Positions 40,944 through 41,008 of a stretch of 41,008 bases of DNA are shown one piece after another (the stretch's first letter is position 1; the number at the start of each line of letters is the position of its first letter). The notes below the pieces were generated by a model that ran no database searches, was not told the DNA's origin, and worked only from the letters and a program-made list of their open reading frames with translations. The stretch is from assembly GCF_001403795.1 (NCBI RefSeq), contig NZ_CXSU01000012.1:462888-503895 (forward strand). The letters are read 5' to 3'. The stretch comes from Jannaschia donghaensis (lineage in GTDB: Bacteria; Pseudomonadota; Alphaproteobacteria; Rhodobacterales; Rhodobacteraceae). The position numbers were made by a program, and so were the translations under genes.

Positions 40944-41008
40944 ATGTCTTCTCCTGCTGCAGGGGCGGGTGTGCGGATTGCACCGTCGCCCGCCGCGACC
41001 GCCCGTGC

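Noticed and set aside
1-41008. CRISPR array, insertion sequence, prophage or restriction system
   Set aside because: No regularly spaced repeats, transposase, integrase, phage or restriction/modification motifs were seen on either strand.

Overview
The window looks like chromosomal DNA from a marine or soil alphaproteobacterium of the order Rhodobacterales (roseobacter/Jannaschia-like). The basis is high GC, class II fructose bisphosphatase, an acnA/ccmABCDG neighbourhood, an EF-P/TetR/hom block, a pcm-tolC pair and protein sequences that read like roseobacter homologues. The assignment is inferred from gene content, not from a search. No CRISPR array, insertion sequence, transposase or phage gene was seen.

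Left part (1-14.5 kb). An AT-rich, foreign-looking single gene (trypsin-like peptidase fold, 127-948) abuts topoisomerase IV parE. Then come galE, the cytochrome c maturation genes ccmA-B-C-D-G (minus strand) headed by a metallo-beta-lactamase-fold hydrolase, and the divergent aconitase gene acnA. Downstream of acnA lies a decayed isoprenylcysteine-methyltransferase-like pseudogene whose frame is intact except for two stops. It is followed by a DUF1223 thioredoxin-like periplasmic protein, a HAD phosphatase, and a coupled pair: an H-NOX haem sensor and a diguanylate cyclase with an HNOBA domain, which is a nitric oxide/c-di-GMP switch.

Middle (14.5-25.6 kb). This part is mostly core: tRNA-Glu(UUC), recJ, glpX, an aldo/keto reductase, hom, a small lipoprotein, a TetR regulator with a candidate operator between its -35 and -10, efp, a conserved small Rhodobacterales protein ending in a strong bidirectional terminator, a PopZ-like acidic protein, tolC, a Pcm-type methyltransferase and tRNA-Cys(GCA).

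Right part (25.6-41 kb). All protein genes lie on the minus strand, tightly packed and often overlapping by 4 bases. Read in transcription order they are: phasin-like and DUF2892 proteins; a perfect FNR box; yfcC-arcA-arcB-arcC (arginine deiminase fermentation); mlaE-mlaF-mlaD-lipoprotein (an MCE-type lipid ABC transporter, coupled to arcC by a GTGA overlap); a Crp/Fnr regulator; a palindrome placed at about -42 of a candidate promoter; and a sulfide/persulfide operon. That operon holds a 61-aa protein, two YeeE/YedE half-transporters, an ETHE1-like persulfide dioxygenase, a DUF442 phosphatase fused to sulfide:quinone oxidoreductase, and a SulP anion transporter.

Together the right part suggests an oxygen- and sulfide-responsive module: energy from arginine without oxygen, membrane lipid upkeep, and sulfide oxidation or detoxification. 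The most interesting points are the two regulatory sites in this module, the changed domain architecture of the SQR fusion, the H-NOX protein with a degraded haem-propionate motif, and the AT-rich single-gene insertion.
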